A stretch of 64,000 bases of DNA from Capitella teleta (lineage: Eukaryota > Annelida > Polychaeta > Capitellidae), in NCBI GenBank assembly GCA_000328365.1, contig KB309449.1, positions 342,457 through 406,456 of the forward strand, read 5' to 3'. Positions 1 through 11,861 of this stretch are shown one piece after another. A program made the translations under genes and the position numbers. Numbering within the stretch: the first letter of the stretch is position 1; every line of letters starts with the position of its first letter. The notes below the pieces were generated by a model. That model made no database searches. It saw only the letters and a program-made list of their open reading frames with translations, and was not told the DNA's origin.

Positions 1-413
1 TACTCTTTCCGCGATTGTATATAACACACTACTAGTCAGTACATAGTATATTAATAATATTAGTCTCTGAAAATAAACATTATTCGCTTCGATATCTGTT
101 TTCTCTTCTTTCCTTTTCCTTTATATTTTATTATTTTTCCTTATTCGATTTTGTTTTGGTTTCATTTGTGATGCAGCGTCGGTTATACCCGATCTGCGAC
201 TAAATACCCGCATTGCTCGAAACGAATTCTAGGACATATTTGTCGAGTTGATTGACCTCGAGGAGGTGGGGGAGGGGGATTTTATGATAATTAACGTTTA
301 AGGTATCGAACTCCGACCATGCGACACAGGAGAAGGACGCCCTGATTATGATGTCCCCTTGAGGTCTTCTAACGAAACAATTATACACTTTATCATACAA
401 ACACTGTCAGCAC
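1..413. other. Unannotated AT-rich stretch
   Basis: I see no supported gene or repeat here. Short open frames exist on both strands but have no recognisable family, no coherent composition and no splice context. Confidence 0.6.
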
Positions 414-607
414 TGGAGGGAAGAGGAAGGTAGAGGAGTAGAGAGACGAGGGTGGAGTAGGAGGAAGAGGGAGGAGGAAGAGAGAGGAGGATGAAGAGGT
501 GGGAGAAAGAGGGAGGGAGAAGAAAGAGAGGATAGGAAGAGGAGAAGGAGGGAGGATGAGAGGGAAGGGGAGGGCAATGAGGAGAGAGGAGGGAGGAGGG
601 GGAAAAC
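414..607 (+). repeat. Homopurine (GA-rich) tract
   Basis: About 195 bases are almost purely A and G on the + strand, with many GGAGG and GAGGG words and only scattered T or C. The complementary strand is homopyrimidine, so open frames on the minus strand here are Ser/Pro/Leu-rich low-complexity artefacts. Mirror-like homopurine DNA of this length can adopt triplex (H-DNA) structure, and the G-runs near 560-605 could also stack, although I do not see four closely spaced G3 runs with short loops. Function is not shown. Confidence 0.85.
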
Positions 608-3172
608 AAAAATAACTGTCACAACATTGTCATGAAAACCAAATGAACCTGATTAATGGTATGTTAGGTCATGAGCATACTTTTTATATGTGGTTTTTAT
701 GGCACACGGCAAGCGATTACTGTGGATACGTCGTTGTTCGGGTGATTAACGACATTAGTGTCCAACAGGGGCAACGGAAGGATCTGATTGGTCCACAGAG
801 AGATGTTGAGGTATTATGTGTTATATCTATGTATCGTCATGGATTATCTATGACCGATTGGGAATTTCTCGGATATTGTCTTCGTCGGAACAGCCATCAC
901 ACGATTATGCCTAAGATTCTGCGATCCTTTGAAGTCCCTTCAACGACATCTCACTCGATTGAATTCCCACTAATGTGTCCAGGGTAGGACTAATTGTGTT
1001 GTGAAAACCATTGCCCTCTGTAAGGTGAGATCACCAGGGATACTAATCCTAAGTGATGTCGAAGTACTATTCAAATTGACTCAGAGGCTGCGGCACACAT
1101 GGGAGATGCCTCAATCAACTACAAGTAAGAAATAGTAGGGTTATTTCCTCGAAGTATGCACAACAATCTAAAAACTACTGCTTCTGCGTTCGTTTGAACA
1201 AGAATGGTTGCATGTTAATTCAAACAGGCGCAAAACATAAACACACAATCACATTTAACACAAACAACGTCGCTGTAGAGCTCAGGTAAATGATAGTGCA
1301 GAACAAAATAAGGCGACTTCCGCATGCGCAGTCAACGGATATAGAAGTAAATAATATAACACTCCGTAATACGTACGCTGTTCCGATGTCTGTTTATATT
1401 AAACCCGAATGAATATAACATGTTTTCACTGCTTAATTAACGCTTTATAAAAAATTCACCTCATTTTTTGTGCTGTTTTTACGTTTTATTTATTTTTAAT
1501 TAATCACCATGTAAAATTGGGCTATTCATTTAATAAAGAAGTATCCAAATTGATATACTGTACATGCACTAAACATGCGCTTGACGTTGTTTTAAGAGTT
1601 GGCGACCGTTTGAAAATGTTGGATCCAGTCAGGACATCAAGCGATATAATTATACAGTTTATGCAAGTGGGAGCATAGCAGTTATTGTAACAGTCTAATC
1701 GGTTAAACATACACACTGTTACATGTGTGCACCTTGATAAAAACCAGATCACATGAGGTAATAATACATTCCTCTATGATTAACTTAATTGGATGACGAA
1801 GTGGGGGCACTTTGCCAATTAGGGGCAGAACTGCGATCGCTGAACGTGAAAGAAGAGTTTCCAAGTGTGTGTCGTATTTTTCCAAGATGACGAGTCTGGC
1901 AGAAGGAGAGATGAAGATCACCTGTAATACTCAATATAGGGTGGGCTATAATATAGTATATATATATAACATATAGAGTGTACCAAAAGACGAATAAATC
2001 ATCAGAAGCAATGACCTTTTGTGATTGGTGTCAATTTGCGAGTGTATTTGGTGAAGTGGACATGGCTGCCCTCTCGTAATAAGTGTTACCCTGTGGCACC
2101 TTGAGAGAAATTAGACGAGCCGTGCTTCTTTGCGGAGAAGCAACATTTCCGCCATGGTCCATGCAACATTCCCGCCATGGTCCATGTAATCATTATTCTT
2201 AAACCCACAGGCAATTTTAATGGCGATGCTGCAAAATGGACGGCTCTATTTGCTCATTATATGCAGATGGGGCTTATTGCATCAGAGTTATTTGTGGTAC
2301 TCATTCACTCGGTTTTACTTCCGGTTTGGTAAATTTTGAGGGTCAGACCGTATAAAATGTACCGTAAGAAGTAAGGACTCGGATAACGGCTTTTTGTCAG
2401 AGGGGGATATCGGATGAGATTATTTTCCCCTTGAACAAAAATTTGGTATTACGAAATTGGGAAAAGCAATTTGATCGCATCTTAACGTTACTATTTGCAC
2501 ATAGTTAATTAAAGTAATGCCTTTCAGGAAGTCTATACGCGTATTTGCGTAATGAATATTGAAACCAGTGGCTAATACTGCATGGAACTGCTCAGTTCAA
2601 TGAAACCTTTGGCATTCACAGTTCCTCACATACACATATATGGCATCTCTTACGCAAACACAGTGTTAACCAAACTCACGGCACTCAGAGTCTCATAATA
2701 ATTTTTACCAGCCTGTCTCAGTAAGGACGAGTGACATAAACACAAGTCATCGACCGGATGTGGAGGAATAAAGAGTGTATAGCGAAGGTTAAATACGAAA
2801 TATTCTGAGGCGAGTGAAATCTCTGTGCAATGTATTGCGCAAACGCACCAATTTCCGTGTGCATTTCGACGATAAGTCATGATTAGTTGGGGTAATCAGC
2901 TCAATGTCTTCTCTGCGCTTCTTGTTGCCTTTCTGGTGTTCGCTGGATTAAAATTTAATTCATTTATCAAAACGACCGTCCTGTGTGATATAGACGCAAC
3001 CATGCTGATATCATGCATAACATAAACCTATAATTCTGATTTACCCATTACATCCGCTAAGGTGATGTAACATGGTGCATGGGCGGATAAAATTCGTTGC
3101 CCCACCGTCAAGACGTCGTATCTTTCGAGTCACAGTTTTGCTGCATGATCTTTGGAGTTAGTGCTGGAGAGG
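608..3172. other. Unannotated stretch with one 114-codon open frame
   Basis: An ATG-started frame of 114 codons lies at 643-987 on the + strand. Its translation contains the stretch YMWFLWHTASDYCGY and many His, Tyr and Trp residues, but I recognise no domain and no splice sites that would make it an exon. The only local repeat I see is a 23-bp duplication at 2140-2185. Nothing else is supported. Confidence 0.5.
2140..2185. repeat. Two-copy 23-bp tandem duplication
   Basis: The 23-bp unit, which contains CGCCATGGTCCAT, occurs twice back to back with one T/C difference. This is a small local duplication with no visible function. Confidence 0.8.
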
Positions 3173-3201
3173 AAAAAAAAAAAAAAAAAAAAAAAAAAAA
3201 A
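3173..3201 (+). repeat. Poly(A) run
   Basis: A run of 29 A with no interruption. It could be the tail of a retrocopy or SINE, but I recognise no element immediately upstream and no target-site duplication around it. Confidence 0.8.
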
Positions 3202-4385
3202 CAGAAGTCGTAAACACGCTTAGGTTTCGGTGAAACTTAATTGTGATTTTCACTTTGAGTAAACACGCACAGCATGAACTCTACGATTAGTTTTACCTCG
3301 AGACAGGAAAAACGCACAGCTTACGCACAATCTTACACACGAGGTGCAATTTTCTCATTCTAAAAATACGCCAGCCTTGATTTAAGGCAAAACGGTTGAA
3401 CCTGTCTTTCTATAAGGTGATATGACTTATGTAATACTATTGAAAAAAAAAAAAATTTTATATAAATATCAGCTATTAATAGTTTTCCTGAAGGAAGATG
3501 CGCGCGTCACGGGTAATCGGATTATTATAATTCCATCGCAGGATAGAGTATTATGCAACACCTTTGACGAATTACCAGAGCTTATTCCCCCCTCCCCCCC
3601 ATCATTCTGCAGCCAGGTAAAGGTGTTCCTCGGAGGAAATCTTCTTCATGTATATTGAGTATATTTACCTAGGAGCCAAAACAGAAGTTATTATTTTTTT
3701 TTTTTCAGTTTTCAGTATACAATGTACATCTATTTTACCTAATACTCTCCAAATAATAAATGAATAACATTGAAAATTCGTGGTGGTGAGATGCGCTGCG
3801 ATGTTCCATGTTTGTCGTCTGTTAACATATAGATGTTAACCACAATTAGGGATTCATGATTCATCGATTAGTTTGATTTATTTTTTAATTTTGTATGTTG
3901 TTTGTTGTATTTCATTTTTCTTTCCCGTTCTCTTAATGGGAGATATAATTTATATAACAATAAATTAAATGGAACTATCTTTCAATTGCCCAAAAAACAA
4001 TCAAAATGTGTTATCCCGGAACAACCGCGTAGGTCGAAATCTCTATTATTCTCCAACTCATCTTCGAAGTTGATACTCATTTTTACCATCGGACACCGAT
4101 TAGCCAAGGCGGTTCACGTGTGATCGGCATGGGTCAAAGACAGTGCGTGTGAGCCTTTGAGGTAAGCAAGCATTTGATTTGATCTTCGGCCTTACTCACC
4201 TGCAAAATTGAGTGCTATAGGATTCAGCTATTAGCGTGCAGAAGAATGACTTCATTAGATCAACATTCGATGATCTGTCTTTCCAGAATAGACTGTCACT
4301 GGGGCATTTAGTAGGGGTGTTTATTACTCTGCATGCGAACTCTCGTTATTCAACCGTAGACTCATATAATTGATTTCCTCGTCGT
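3202..4385. other. Unannotated stretch
   Basis: I read this AT-rich stretch on both strands and see no supported gene, tRNA box pair or transposon terminus. Confidence 0.5.
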
Positions 4386-4395
4386 TGGTTCTGTT

Positions 4396-4490
4396 GCATG
4401 AGGCATGAGGCATGATGGAGTTTTACGGCTCCACCCAACTCATTCGGGTGATACGGGCGCCAGAACAGAAGCCCGGACCGGGATTTTCCC
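4396..4490 (-). mobile_element. SINE family A, 5'-truncated copy (3' end only)
   Basis: The segment is the reverse complement of the last 95 or so bases of the SINE seen complete at 12325-12656; it shares GGGTTTTACGGCTCCACCC-like and GATACGGGCGCCAG words. It is flanked by a perfect 10-bp duplication, TGGTTCTGTT, at 4386-4395 and 4491-4500, which marks the two ends of the insertion. The tail, read on the minus strand, is a short ATGCCTC repeat rather than poly(A). The head with Pol III boxes and most of the body are absent because the copy was truncated at its 5' end on insertion. It is therefore not transcribable by itself. Confidence 0.78.
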
Positions 4491-4500
4491 TGGTTCTGTT

Positions 4501-5426
4501 TCACTTTATATTGCTGCATAGTTTCGTGAGCAAAGCAGTGTTCGTGTGGGAGCGGGGTTGGATGGAAACTGAAGAAGCGGTCTAAGAATTGAGAGAAGAG
4601 ACGTCTTGGGTACCATTGTGTTCAGGGGGAAATTACAAGGATCTTCATGCGACGTAATTTCCGGTTGCGACAGCTTGCAACTTCCGATTCGACGACAAAT
4701 GTTTCCCGGACAAGCTATTGGCTCCAAATAATCCACCAATTGTTTCAGGGTAATGCAATCAAATCCTCATGTCTTACTCAGCAAACATGTCCTTCTGTTT
4801 GAATGCCTGTCCACGGTCTCAAAAAAAGCTGAACCAAAAATGCTACACATGAACTTCCAAAATTTTGACTCCTCACACTAATTTAAACAAGTCTGAAATC
4901 CTGATTTCCTCTTTGCTGTCCGATTCGTATTGCTGCACATAATATATTTGTGCCAAATAAGTTATGCAAATTAATAATACATTTTATCCAACAAATCAGT
5001 CCAACAGCCGGAATTCGATTTCATTTTATTCGGCAGCATGCTACAATTGTTGCGATTGAAGTGAGAATTGATTCAAAGCCATCGAATTTGAAGTATGCTT
5101 TGAACTATCGATCAACGGTATCAATTGCACGTCCGAAACAAGAGTAAAATCGATTCGTTGTGTCGTCTACTTCGTGTATATTGCTTGTCAAACGATGTTT
5201 GCGTATTTTTTTTGCCACGCGCATGGCGCATGGCGTCTTCCAATGGATTGCCTCTGAAGCGAGGTTTGTTTAATGTCACTGGGTGTTTTGAGTTTGTCTT
5301 TCATTCTTATTTTCCGCGTTTCATTTTCAACTCAGCTGCTTTTGTAAGCCTCTTATCTAACAGATGAATCCCAAAAGAGGAACCTTCAGCAAAGTATTAC
5401 AGAAGAGGTTCAATTATAGAGATGCC
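4501..5426. other. Unannotated stretch
   Basis: No supported gene or repeat. Two overlapping + strand frames of 65-80 codons (4950-5367) have no recognised similarity. Confidence 0.5.
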
Positions 5427-5520
5427 CAGGGGTGGGAAATTTACAAATATCGAATATCGGAGTAACGAATTTTGATTGATCGAATTCTAAAAAATTCGAC
5501 TTAGCTGTTTAAATATAATC
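5427..5520 (+). mobile_element. Possible hAT-type transposon terminus (single end)
   Basis: The sequence CAGGGGTGGGAAA at 5427-5439 resembles the CAGNGGTGGGCAAA terminal motif of many hAT elements, and it is followed by CGAATATCG-rich sequence of the kind found in hAT-derived MITEs. I could not find a matching opposite end or an 8-bp target-site duplication, so this may be a truncated end or a chance match. Confidence 0.22.
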
Positions 5521-6271
5521 CATTATAGAATAGCACAAGCATGTTGTGAAGCTATAAGTTTGACTAAGTTGCTCCATTATTTATAAACACCAACTAATTG
5601 ACTCTGCCTGCAAATGAATCGTCGGAAAATCTCATCTATTTCTTATGGCTGCATGTACGGAGAGGCACCAGCTTTTGAGTGCATGGAACAAACCCACAAC
5701 CGAACATAACCGCTTGGACATCCATTGCAATCCAGAGCCAATCTGTGGCAGCTGACAGTGTTGCAATCAAGATTGACAGATTGACAAGTTCTGGAAATCG
5801 ATGACAAAGGCGAATGATGTATAGGAGCAATAAGACAATTGCTGAGACGAATTCAAGGACCTTTATCTCACGCCGTTCGTGGCAAACAGACCCGTTTCTG
5901 GTGATATCATCTTTAATATCACACCATGAATGAGGTCATGCCACAGCATTGGAATCAGATTTGGAATCTCAATCTGGTTCTGCTTCGACCTTCGATATCT
6001 CCGTCTAAGTCTCTAGGGCCACTACTCTAACGAGAGGATCTTTGTCTGTGAAATATCTCTGGTGTCAAGTTCAATTGCATTTGATTGCAAATCGATTCCA
6101 GATGTAATCCAGGGTAGACAGAATGACATATGGAAGACATACATCACGAAATTAATAAAGGATTAAATGATGATTTATAAATTGATAAGCATGTGTAATG
6201 GTTGAGCCTCGATCACACAGGTGTGAATTCAGCTGTTCGGCTGCATATTCATGCAATTAATAATAGTAATA
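5521..6271. other. Unannotated stretch
   Basis: No supported feature seen on either strand. Confidence 0.5.
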
Positions 6272-6365
6272 CAGTCAGACTCGCTAATCCACCGTCATGT
6301 AATCCGCCCTAAAATCTCAAAGACAAATCGTTTGCAATGTCAATTTTGTCATGTAATCCGCCTTT
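6272..6365 (+). mobile_element. Possible pogo/Tigger-like terminus (single end)
   Basis: CAGTCAGACTCGCTAATCC at 6272-6290 follows a TA dinucleotide and resembles the CAGT..CTCGCTAA type of terminal inverted repeat used by pogo/Tigger elements. The word TCATGTAATCCGCC is repeated at about 6294 and 6350, as in subterminal repeats. No opposite end was found. The element seems to be interrupted by or abutted to the LINE 3'-UTR fragment that follows. Confidence 0.3.
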
Positions 6366-6370
6366 TGTAA

Positions 6371-6592
6371 TAAAAAAAATATAATAATAATAATTTAATT
6401 CAATAAGTAATTTTTTTTTTAAATAATTATTATAATTTATTTTGAACAAAGAAATGTACATGAGAAATGAATGAATAAGAAAAACAAAACGATAAAAGTA
6501 ATGGTAAATATAAATACATGCAAAAATCGTAATTGGAAACTAGGCTGTGCTATACAAGGAGTGAGAGAGAACCTGTGCTGAATCTATGATTT
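6371..6592 (-). mobile_element. LINE 3'-UTR fragment, minus orientation
   Basis: Read on the minus strand this stretch matches the sequence just downstream of the LINE ORF at 39020-39200. Shared words include AGCACAGGTTCTCTCTC, TATAGCACAGCCTAGTTTC and TTATATTTACCAT, in the same order and spacing. It therefore appears to be the 3' untranslated end of the same LINE lineage, ending in an AAATAAATTATAATAATT-like tail. The ORF portion is missing, as expected for a strongly 5'-truncated insertion. I could not identify target-site duplications. Confidence 0.6.
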
Positions 6593-6908
6593 TGGTCTGA
6601 TGATTGAAAATAAAATTAAAAGTCATAAATTTGGTATCAAATTGGCTGCATCTGAAACGTTGTAACGTTGATTATTATCACTTAATTACTTCTTGTTAAA
6701 ATGGTGTTTCAATTGTTTTGAGATTATATTTGTCTTTGATAATTATCAATTGCCCAAAAATCGAAGATTATAGTTAATTAATAAATTTTTTTGCGACCCT
6801 TTTAAGGAAATTTGAGAGATATTTCTTGGACAAACCTTAGAATAATAAGACAGTGGGCTCATGGTCTTTGCCTGTAAATCATTTCGTCGCAGCTTTTGCA
6901 TCAATTGA

Positions 6909-7359
6909 CTGAGGTCTCCACAATCATTGCTGTTTGAATTGATCTCTGACTGAGGTCTCCACAATCATTGCTGTCTGAACTGATATCTGACTGAGGTCTC
7001 CACAATCTTTGCTGTCTGAACCAATCTCTGACTGAGGTCTCCACAATCTTTGCTGTCTGAACTGATCTCTGACTGAGGTCTCCACAATCATTGCTGTCTG
7101 AACTGATCTCTGACTGAGGTCTCCACAATTTATGCTGTCTGAACTGATCTCTGACTGAGGTCTCCACAATCTTTGCTGTCTGAACTGATCTCTGACTGAG
7201 GTCTCCACAATCATTACTGTCTGAACTGATCTCTGACTGAGGTCTCCACAATCATTACTGTCTGAACTGATCTCTGACTGAGGTCTCCACAATCTATGCT
7301 GCCTGAACTGATCTCTGACTGAGGTCTCCACAATCTTTGCTGTCTGAACTGATCTCTGA
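6909..7359. repeat. 41-bp minisatellite, 11 units
   Basis: Eleven head-to-tail units start at 6909 and recur every 41 bases (6950, 6991, 7032 and so on to 7319), each beginning CTGAGGTCTCCACAAT. Units differ at a few sites only (for example ATTGCTG versus TTTGCTG and TTACTG), so the array is young or homogenised. Because 41 is not a multiple of 3 and the minus strand of the unit has no stop in any frame, long minus-strand open frames run through it (up to 185 codons at 6924-7481) with a 41-residue period. I read these as a by-product of the repeat, not a gene. There are no unique spacers, so it is not a CRISPR array. Confidence 0.92.
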
Positions 7360-7497
7360 CTCGCTATAAAATAAATATTATACAACATGTATAACAAAAT
7401 GTCATAATACAACACAGCACAAAACAAATGCACTGTTGAAAAATCCAGTATAAATGAACAGTGGTTCTGGACTTCACCCACCAGGTGTCGATACCAG

Positions 7498-7600
7498 TGA
7501 CGTCATTAACAAGAGAGCCATAAATATATAGGAAAATGCGCGAGCTGGCTGTCTAGGTATATAAGCTTGTGATCAGGTTCACCTCTCGGATTTCCGAGCG
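7498..7600 (+). promoter_or_regulatory. Candidate Pol II promoter: CRE plus TATA box
   Basis: A perfect CREB/ATF palindrome TGACGTCA (7498-7505) lies about 53 bases upstream of TATATAAG (7558-7565), the order and spacing of CRE/TATA promoters. A start would be expected near 7588-7595. The first downstream ATG (about 7649) closes after three codons and I see no gene downstream, so this is only a motif-level candidate. Confidence 0.2.
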
Positions 7601-8452
7601 TCGTTGCCACAACATTTATCCCATAATATAGCGCTCAGCTTATGCACAATGGATTTGTGACAGATTTGTTTAATCTGCATCGATACAATGGTCAAGTCAA
7701 GTCAATCTTGAGAGAGTCACAAACCCAATTAGATATATTTTCATTGATATGAAATGGCTGATTTTAAAGGCACTGAACAATCCCTCAAGTAATTCTAATT
7801 TGGTTTTGAAATCTCTATTTCGAAAAATATACATTTAGAATTTTTTATTCCACAATCATATCAGAGGATACAAAATGGCCTCTCTTTGCATTGATTGTCT
7901 AAGATTGATCGCTGATTTCAAACGACGATTATCAATGTTTAAAATCTTTGTACGTTGGCATATGGATTGGAAATTGCAGTTTCAATATCAACAAATATTG
8001 TATGATAAAAACACCAATTGCGCATTCAAGAGGATTAAGTGAAGCATTTAATTGCATTGGAAACTAATCTGAATCGATGGGATATAAGATAAGTTCACGC
8101 ATCTCTGGGCGCCATTATGAGTTTTATAACTACATGCTTTCATGTACCAGAATATGATGAGAGAAGTGCTCATAGCCAAATATTGTTCAACGATAAAACC
8201 CTAACCGGTCATCCAATGCGGTACGTGTCAATTATTTAAAGTATTTTTTAACATTACCCAGATCTGGGGACGACAGAAATTTATGATGAGAATAACACCT
8301 TGAAGTGGGGCGTTTTATTTGGCATGTGTGCTGTGGACATCAAATGCAATCTGTACATCATGTGATGGATGGCATTGAGTACTTAGAGGGAAACCGATGC
8401 AGCCTCTTAGATAAGACACACGTCACTGCTTTGCGTAAGGTGCGGGGCATGT
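7601..8452. other. Unannotated stretch
   Basis: No supported feature seen. Confidence 0.5.
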
Positions 8453-8477
8453 AAAAAAAAAAAAAAAAAAAAAAAAA
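8453..8477 (+). repeat. Poly(A) run
   Basis: Twenty-five consecutive A. The preceding 200 bases contain no recognised retroelement and I find no flanking duplication, so a retrocopy origin is not shown. Confidence 0.75.
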
Positions 8478-11428
8478 GAAGAGTTAACTGCCTCCTGTAA
8501 ATTCAGAACCAAGATGCACAAAACACCATTTCTTCAGGGGAAATAATAAATATGCTACGTAGTATAGACAACTGTTGTGATCATACATTTAGATTTTCAA
8601 AACTTGACAATCTACTCGATCCGGATGCCCAATAGATTTCAAGCTATTACGAAATGTGCACCAGCCAACGTAGAGGTCTGTACGCATACTGCACGCTCAC
8701 ATTGATGTGAAACCTCACAGACACAACGTTACCAGGAAATTATTACGTAAGAGCCAGAGATCAATAGATTGCGTGAGATTGATAACGACGTAAGGTGTCC
8801 GTGCTGCAACGTATGACCTCAGATGACATCGCCAATGTTGTTGATGCCTCGTCAATTTTATAATCATCACTCATTAATGATAGCTTGACATGCAATACAT
8901 TGGGGCCTGTGATATGCCTATTGCTACCACACTTCAATAAATTATTCACGAGATATGTGATTACATGATAAGACTAAGTAAGGTCCCACTGCGCATAAGG
9001 GCGTTCAAGGGAGTAATCGGGATAGCAAAGGCACCCTAGATTAGGACGCTGACCGGGTGCTGAGAGACAATGTAAAGTTATGTGGGAGGTCAGGAGATGG
9101 CCATTTGGGGCGGTAGCTGATGAGGATAAAGCGCTTAACAACTTGATCTAAGAGCAAAGGGCAGAAAAAGCAGGAGACTTCCAATGCCCCCTGCATCGGG
9201 ACCCCGTGCGGTTCCAGGCTTAAAAAAATTGCATGCATGGTTAGTAATTATTTTCGAATACATATACATGTACTGTTCAATGCTATAAATCAACCAATTA
9301 TACAAGTGTAGACATGCTATGAGTAAGATGAAGCATAACGTGTGGCGATGATCATAAGAACGAGGAAAATCCAAGAGATCATGGTGCAACTCAATCCATA
9401 CTATTCTCCTTATCATACATACCCCGAGAGCAACTGATGGAGGTTAGACCAACAATCAGCTTCATGGGTCGACTGTCGAGATCAGTCTCCTGTCGACTGG
9501 AGATTAATGTAATGCTAAAACTAATAATAGCGAAGGTCCAAGCAAAGTTGCCTTCGAAGTGACGCACACAAACAAGTGATCATATTATAAAGTACATCAA
9601 ACGGCGTACTGCATTACTCGAAGGCAGACCATCACTTTGATAGGTGGATGATAAGCCCAGTCCCCAGGGCAATTCCTGGAGGGGCTATAATGGTGAATAG
9701 GAAGTAATCCGGGATAAATGCTCTATTAATCTGATTCGGCCAGAACGTTGAAAATTTGCTCTACTGTGGCGATAAACGTATGAAGGGGGATCATTTTCAA
9801 GAGAGATACGAATTTTATCAAAGAAATCTATTTGGCTTAAGGTAATTCTGTTCCAACGCTGGGGTTGTAAGTACACGTACACGCCATAGCATCTTACGAT
9901 CGAATCTCGTTCCTTTGGCGATGAAATCATCAAATCGGAAGTTAGTTTCGTAGCATTGGATGATAATAAATAAATCCTTATACCGGAAGTGTATTGTGAT
10001 GCAACAAAATGCAATTTATTTCGGCCTGTATACCTCAGAATGATTCATTTACGACTGTTTCAATAGTTAACAAGCCTGGATGCTTTGCGAGGCTTTATTT
10101 TTCTCGAATGGTCTTTAGACGGCTTCGTGGAATACCAAGTCTTCCAAATGAGCCTCACAGATCCGTGGGTGTCGAGGCCTAAATAGCGTACTTCTTAACA
10201 GAGAATCCAGACTGCCGAAGGGCAACCCCACCCCTGTGAACAGCGCCCCTCGACAAAGAAAGACCCAGTGGCAAATGTGGGTTCATTATCCCGATAACAG
10301 CCCCGTACCACCGACGAATTGCGACAGCTACCTATACTGCAGTTGATTATACACTTTAGATAGTAATGTGCAATTATTTAGTGGACACCGGTGTTCATGT
10401 CAAGCAGGGTATAATTATTGATGGATGCGTGACAGTCTCAGACGGAAGTGTTTGTGGTATTTTCTTTTATGGGGAGACACGTCTGCAAGATCTGTTTTCT
10501 TTTGATCTTTACCCACACTTATCAGAATCAATCATCATTTTGCTTGTCGCAAATCTCGTCACGTTTAACCTTCTTCAGTTTGGCGAAATAGAAAGGTCTC
10601 TGATGTGTTTGTAGTTGTGCAAACTGCAAACATAGATTTTTTTGGCTCTACAACATTATCAAAATTATCACGAATACCAGTTAGAACCATGGAGTGAAAC
10701 ATTATGAAAACCTCTTCTTTCATTTCAACACAACGTTTCTATGTCGTAATATTATTATTGCAGAATGCATCATCCGTCTTCCTTTCCAACTCATCGATAC
10801 TCGGTTATATGCAATTCAGAACCTTATTTGGTAGTTGGTATGTTGAGCCATGGTGCGTTCGTCAATCATTTGATGGAGTTAAATGTTGTGATGAACAGCA
10901 TATCATATGCTGCAAAATAAACACAGGTATTTGATCACTTATAAGTCCCCATTTGTTCTCAAAACAATGTCTCGTGTATTTGTAAGTTGTAAAAGTTGTA
11001 AATGTTGTAATGTTGCCATGACAACATGCACTCGTGTAGATTGATAATGTACTGCTATTGTGGCAAGGGAGGCTGAAATCTTTAGACACACATCTCGTAT
11101 CTATATTCCATCGTTATTTCCAGGTATGCAGCATCTACGTAATTGAGTATTAAATATAGAGCACACATCAAAGTAATCTCTATTTGACAACTTATAGCCG
11201 CAGGCAGTAAATTAGAGGGAAATGGCACATTTTCTCCCTCCAGCAACATTCGTTGTCTCTGAAGTGTCTATAATTTATCCCAAACTATGTCTTTACGTGT
11301 AATTGAAGTGGTGTCGCATCTATGAAGGTGATGTTATATATTTTGTGTTGATAAGCTTTTACAGGTGTGAATATTTCGCGAAGTATAGCTCACACTTGAA
11401 ATATACTTGTAGGACTATTTGAGCCATT
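8478..11428. other. Unannotated stretch
   Basis: No supported gene, RNA or repeat. Open frames here reach only about 110 codons (for example 9685-10014 on the minus strand) and none has a recognisable motif. Confidence 0.5.
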
Positions 11429-11861
11429 GGGCCCGATTTCACGATTAGCTTGGTTAACTGTTTGGGCTATTCACGAACAACAGAAAAAAAAAAAATAAAA
11501 AAAAAAATAAAAAAATAAAAAAATAAAAAACAAAAATAAAAAACACAACAACAAAAAATACAGAAAAATGCCCAAAAAACCCAACAATACTTTATGCATA
11601 CATGCCTTAGCAACGTCCGATAGCAATAAAACATGGCTGATTCGATGATTCAAATTTTCCTGCTTATTTTCTCAGATTGCAGTTTTAATGTATCGTTCAT
11701 TATTGAAGTGTGTTACTTGTCGCACGCTGAGCAGTCAAACTCTAGTCTACAATTGAGGTAGTTTAACTCATGGTCATGAAATCACTACAATTAATTCTTG
11801 TTAGGATATTTTGCTAAACCTGGTTAAACCGAGCTAAACTTCGTTCTTGAAATCCGGCCGG
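11429..11861. mobile_element. Candidate decayed MITE with imperfect inverted ends
   Basis: The left end GGGCCCGATTTCAC (11429-11442), followed by TTAGCTTGGTTAACTGTTT, is mirrored on the opposite strand at the right end by CGGCCGGATTTCAAGAAC (rc of 11844-11861), followed by TTTAGCTCGGTTTAACCAGG. This looks like an approximately 430-bp non-autonomous DNA transposon with degenerate terminal inverted repeats. The interior holds an A-rich low-complexity block (11484-11568). No clear target-site duplication or transposase is visible, so superfamily is unassigned. Confidence 0.38.
11484..11568 (+). repeat. A-rich low-complexity block
   Basis: Runs of A broken by single T, G or C form a low-complexity tract. 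Open frames reading Phe/Leu across it on the minus strand are artefacts. Confidence 0.85.

Noticed and set aside
346-622. Ser/Pro/Leu-rich minus-strand frames
   Set aside because: They are translations of the homopurine tract's complement.
643-987. 114-codon + strand frame as a gene
   Set aside because: No family motif, no splice or promoter context, and a length that can occur by chance in 64 kb.
6909-7359. CRISPR-like array
   Set aside because: Units are contiguous 41-mers with no unique spacers, in eukaryotic DNA with no cas genes.
6924-7481. 185-codon minus-strand open frame
   Set aside because: It is a translation of the 41-bp minisatellite, open in all frames, with no recognised domain.
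8230-8477. Processed retrocopy ending in poly(A)
   Set aside because: No recognisable coding or structured RNA sequence upstream and no target-site duplication.
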